Positions 61,190-64,000 of a DNA stretch of 64,000 nt are shown here, in pieces. The notes beneath the pieces are model-generated. The model was given only the letters and a program-made list of their open reading frames with translations. It had not been told where the DNA came from and did no database searches. Every line of letters begins with the position of its first letter. Position 1 is the stretch's first letter. Origin of the DNA: Halicephalobus mephisto (lineage: Eukaryota; Nematoda; Chromadorea; Rhabditida; Panagrolaimidae). The stretch covers positions 124,001-188,000 of the forward strand of contig SWDT01000008.1 of assembly GCA_009193035.1 (NCBI GenBank), written 5' to 3'. The position numbers and the translations under genes were made by a program.

Positions 61190-61880
61190 AAAACAAATTC
61201 TTATCGCGAAAATTTCCAACGAAGATGAAAAATTTTTAATTTTTTAATAATATAAAAAAGAAATAAAATTCCGTCACGAAAGTCCTTAATGATTGTGAAA
61301 AACTTCTTTTTTCTAATACCATTGATAATTAGTGCAAAAAACAACATTAAAGGAAATTAAAATAAAGTTCCATTACGAAATTCCCTGATGATCGTGATAA
61401 GCCACTTGTTTCCATTGAAAGTGGAAATTAACGTAAAATTGGTCTATGAAGAAAATACAATAAAATAAACTCCTACCATAGTCTTTGACAACTATGAAAA
61501 GTTATTTTTCGATAGAAGTAGAAACTATCTTAAAAAAATTAAATTTAAAAAATCAGCTTTCTTCACGAAAATTCCTGATAACTAAAAAGATTTAATTTCT
61601 TTAAAATAGAAAATATCCTAAAATACTATATTAAAAAAATCAACTCTCACCGCGAAAATTCCTGATAACTAAAAACGCCTAATTCATCAATAAACATATA
61701 AACTATTCTAAAATACTAAATTAAAAAAGTCAACTCTCACCACGAAAATTCTTGGTAACTAAAAATATCTAATTTTCTAATAAAAGTACATACTATTCTA
61801 AAAAGCTAAATTTAAAAAAAGTTAATTTTCATTGTAAAAGTTTTTAATGACCACAATGAACTTGTTCTTTTTCAGCGCAA
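61190..61880. repeat. Decayed tandem repeat of about 90-110 bp
   Basis: Landmarks 'cacgaaaattcctgataact' and 'aaaatactaaattaaaaaa' recur six or more times with much divergence, and once more within 62140-62300. No gene seen. Confidence 0.6.
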
Positions 61881-62502
61881 ATGGACTTTAATGAAAAAAG
61901 AAAAAAAAGAAAAAAAAGGAAAAAAGGGTACTTATGGGTTATGTGCACACAGGTCTTGACGAGAAAATTTTTAGTGAATTTTAATATATTTTTAGGTGAA
62001 TAAAGAATTTCAAATAAAAATACAAATGATATTGCGAGATATAGTTAAGTCAGATTTAAGTTTCTTAGGCTGGATTTAGGCTTGGGATTAGGTTTGGGTC
62101 AAGCCAGATTGGGATGTATGTGTATAACTTATAAGTATCAAAAAATGAAATTAAATTTTTTTAAAAAGTCCATGATGATCATGATTTGGTCCCTCGTTTG
62201 CCGGTACGAGTGGACTTTGATGAAAAAATATAACAGTAAAATAAAATTCATTTTTACTGCGGAAGTCGCTGATGACCATAGCGAGTTCGATTACTGCCAG
62301 ATCAGAGTGGAATACTGTGTCAAAAATAATTTCAGAAAAAATAAATCCCAAAATAAAAGTTTTTTGTTTTTTGCAGTTTTTAAAAAATTTGTTTTTTGTG
62401 AAGCAAATCCATCTGAAAATTGCACATTGACGTTTCGATTAACAATTTACTTCGTACTTTTACTGTAAATATTTTTACTGTAAGTTTGTTAAACAGATGC
62501 AG

Positions 62503-62946
62503 AAGGTTTTGTAACAAAACTTTGAGGAGATTCGATGATCTTCTGGGATGTGTAATTTGGGTCTTGTCAGACAGATCCAGTCCCTCCAGATCATGTTGAA
62601 ATCATCTCGTATCTTTGACTTTGGTTCTTTCGGACCAGACCGAGGTCATCCTCACTCCTCCCCAGCTTTGATCTAGGTCTTGTCAGACAGATCCGGACCA
62701 TCCCACAATCCCCCTACATCTCTGCTTGAGATCTTGCTGAACCAGCTTCAAGACCATTCCGCAATCTTCTTGCATCTGTATTCCCTGATTCAGGTCATAT
62801 AAAGTTGATCGAAGTCGTTCTAGATCACCCGATAACTCTCTCTTAATTTAGGTCTTTCTAGGTTGATTCAGGTCCTTCAAGGCCATTCCAAAATTGTCTC
62901 ACATCTCTATTCTTCTGATTTAAGTCTTTCTAGGTCTGACTACGAA
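62503..62946. repeat. 450-bp dispersed repeat, copy 2 (copy 1 at 48717-49166)
   Basis: Begins 'gcagaaggttttgtaacaaa' and ends at 'agtctttctaggtctgact'. About 98 percent identical to copy 1 by eye, same orientation. After it, 62950-63300 is AT-rich with no feature except the promoter below. Confidence 0.9.
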
Positions 62947-63313
62947 TTTTCAAATCTTTTACAATGTTCTTTCATTTTTGTGTCTAATTCCTACAAAACA
63001 TAATTTTCCTTTTGTGCACATGTATTCTTTATGACCAAAATGTGGCGAAGATCAATTTGTTTTAGAAAACTAATTTTAAATCAAAATAAATTAAAAATTA
63101 AAAATTACAATGAACATCACAAAAATAATGATGTTGAATATTTTAATTTTTAATAAAAGTGTTCCAAAAATTAAAAATTAAAAATTAATTTATTTAAAAA
63201 AACTTGTTCTTAAATTGGTCTCAGATCGACGAATTTCGGAATTAGAAACTTGTTGTTGATCATTTTTGAAAAGAATTTTTTGTAGTCTTATTGTGTCTTA
63301 TTCAAAATTTTCG

Positions 63314-63322
63314 TATAAAAAG
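63314..63322 (+). promoter_or_regulatory. TATA box of the secreted-protein gene
   Basis: TATAAAAAG lies 43 bases upstream of the ATG at 63357, with no splice acceptor between. This fits a directly transcribed, highly expressed small gene. Confidence 0.45.
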
Positions 63323-63356
63323 AATTTAAATCAATTTAGTTTTAAAAATAAAAAAA

Positions 63357-63990
63357 ATGAAATTTTTCGTTATTTTATTTTTATTTGGATTATTCGAAAT
63401 AAATCTGGCCCAAATGGTCAGACAATGTCTCTGTTCCGAACTCGATGATTGTCGTCAAAAACAACGGGATGAGATGATCAATTGTGCCATGGAATGTAGT
63501 TCTCAAATAAATCCAGAATCCATCGGAAATCACGGAGCTATAGCCGAATGTGTTATGGAAATCCGATCCGAACAACATGGTCCTCGATGTTTTGAATCTT
63601 TAAAAAATAAAATTTGTACCAATGTTCCCGGAACTATGATTCCTGAACAACCACAAAGATTCGGAGGCAGATTTGGCGGAGGTGGTGGATTTCTTCAACG
63701 TTTTCAATCTCGATTAGGAGGAGGAAATCAAGAATCACGTAAGTTTATTAAGCAGTTTCCCGTTATACGAACGTATTCTCCTGACGCGAAAAGTTCTCTT
63801 AGTACATTTTAGTATATTTTTAATATATTTTTCTTTATTTAATCTTCTTTCTTCCAATTTTTTGTGAATATGAGGCTCTTTGAACTGCTATCGAAGTCCT
63901 CATCAAAAAGTTCGAAAAACATCTATTTTTTGTACTAAAGGACATATAAACCACTTTACCAAAACCTTGCATAGCGCTGTTATCACCTAG
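63357..63990 (+). CDS. Small secreted cysteine-rich protein
   Basis: Exon 1 is 63357-63738. A clear signal peptide (MKFFVILFLFGLFEINLAQ) is followed by a domain with eight cysteines: RQCLCSELDDCRQKQRDEMI, NCAMECSSQINPES, IAECVMEIRSEQHGPRCFES and KNKICTNVPG. Then a Gly/Arg/Phe-rich linker follows (GGRFGGGGGFLQRFQSRLGG). The C-x-C-x5-C ... C-x3-C spacing is like nematode secreted families related to the chondroitin-proteoglycan-4 domain, but this is from memory. A perfect GTAAGT donor sits at 63739; ignoring it adds 24 residues to a stop at 63810-63812. Exon 2 is probably 63875-63990 (SLNCYRSPHQKVRKTSIFCT then KGHINHFTKTLHSAVIT), in phase, with two more cysteines, but its acceptor (gaatatgag) is weak. 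Total about 165 residues. Confidence 0.7.
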
Positions 63991-64000
63991 CATAGACGTC

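Larger units (their letters stand above)
54640..63356. other. 8.7-kb gene-poor interval
   Basis: 54660-55550 is AT-rich with a duplicated block (about 54770-54880 and 54890-55000, 'aaattcggaaaattcaaatt'). 57140-59030 is almost pure A/T, with short-unit repeats at 57490-57700 and 57880-58230 and no feature seen. 59040-59200 is a 26-base repeat ('aaatttaaaaataatttaaa'). 62000-62480 includes a decayed repeat that creates a 128-codon ORF. Specific elements are listed separately. Confidence 0.5.

Noticed and set aside
62082..62468. 128-codon ORF
   Set aside because: Its centre is a diverged unit of the 61190-61880 tandem repeat. There is no domain or splice context.

Overview
The window looks like nuclear DNA of a rhabditid, Caenorhabditis-like nematode. 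It is very AT-rich, protein genes are split by short introns of about 43-50 bases with TTTCAG-type 3' splice sites, and several start codons sit 1-30 bases behind a perfect splice acceptor, as expected for spliced-leader trans-splicing. Gene families fit too: a supplementary-type nuclear hormone receptor, a nematode-type cysteine-rich secreted protein, and compact prp-8 and eIF2B-gamma genes. The species cannot be named from the sequence alone.

Layout. 956-8171 (+) is a near-complete prp-8 (spliceosome core), with an apparent 2-base deletion near 5848. 172 bases downstream on the same strand is a nuclear hormone receptor (8343-10695). It converges on a catalase (10762-12759, -) with a peroxisomal C-terminus, whose upstream region holds one perfect FOXO-type site and one perfect CTTATCA site. 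13736-17464 (-) is a serine-rich protein with a possible LURAP1-like leucine segment and a small conserved-looking ORF inside its first intron. 17465-35248 is an 18-kb gene-poor stretch of tandem and dispersed repeats. 35249-38388 (-) is an AMP-forming acyl-CoA synthetase ending in SKL. 38389-45550 is repeats again, including two TA-flanked MITEs. 45551-46996 (+) encodes eIF2B gamma. 48133-48697 (+) is an unrecognised gene. 50138-54639 (-) is an SLC6 Na+/Cl- dependent transporter, best matched to the GABA type, whose introns hold MITEs and palindromes. 54640-63356 is repeats with two GC-richer islands that may hold orphan exons. 63357-63990 (+) is a small secreted cysteine-rich protein.

How the genes relate. 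No pathway unites the window. prp-8 and eIF2B gamma are housekeeping. Catalase and the acyl-CoA synthetase both end in PTS1-type tripeptides (ARL, SKL), so both probably act in peroxisomes.

The most unusual signal is in the repeats. Minisatellites have grown from intron 3' ends, so that the genuine splice acceptor is the last unit of the array (receptor intron 1, synthetase intron 3, probably the catalase intron). Directly upstream of the synthetase ATG, a 27-bp tandem array presents eight consecutive splice-acceptor-like sites on the sense strand. There are also long palindromic elements, a tandem MITE pair copied at two loci with its spacer, and a large inverted satellite block pair on either side of the acyl-CoA synthetase gene.
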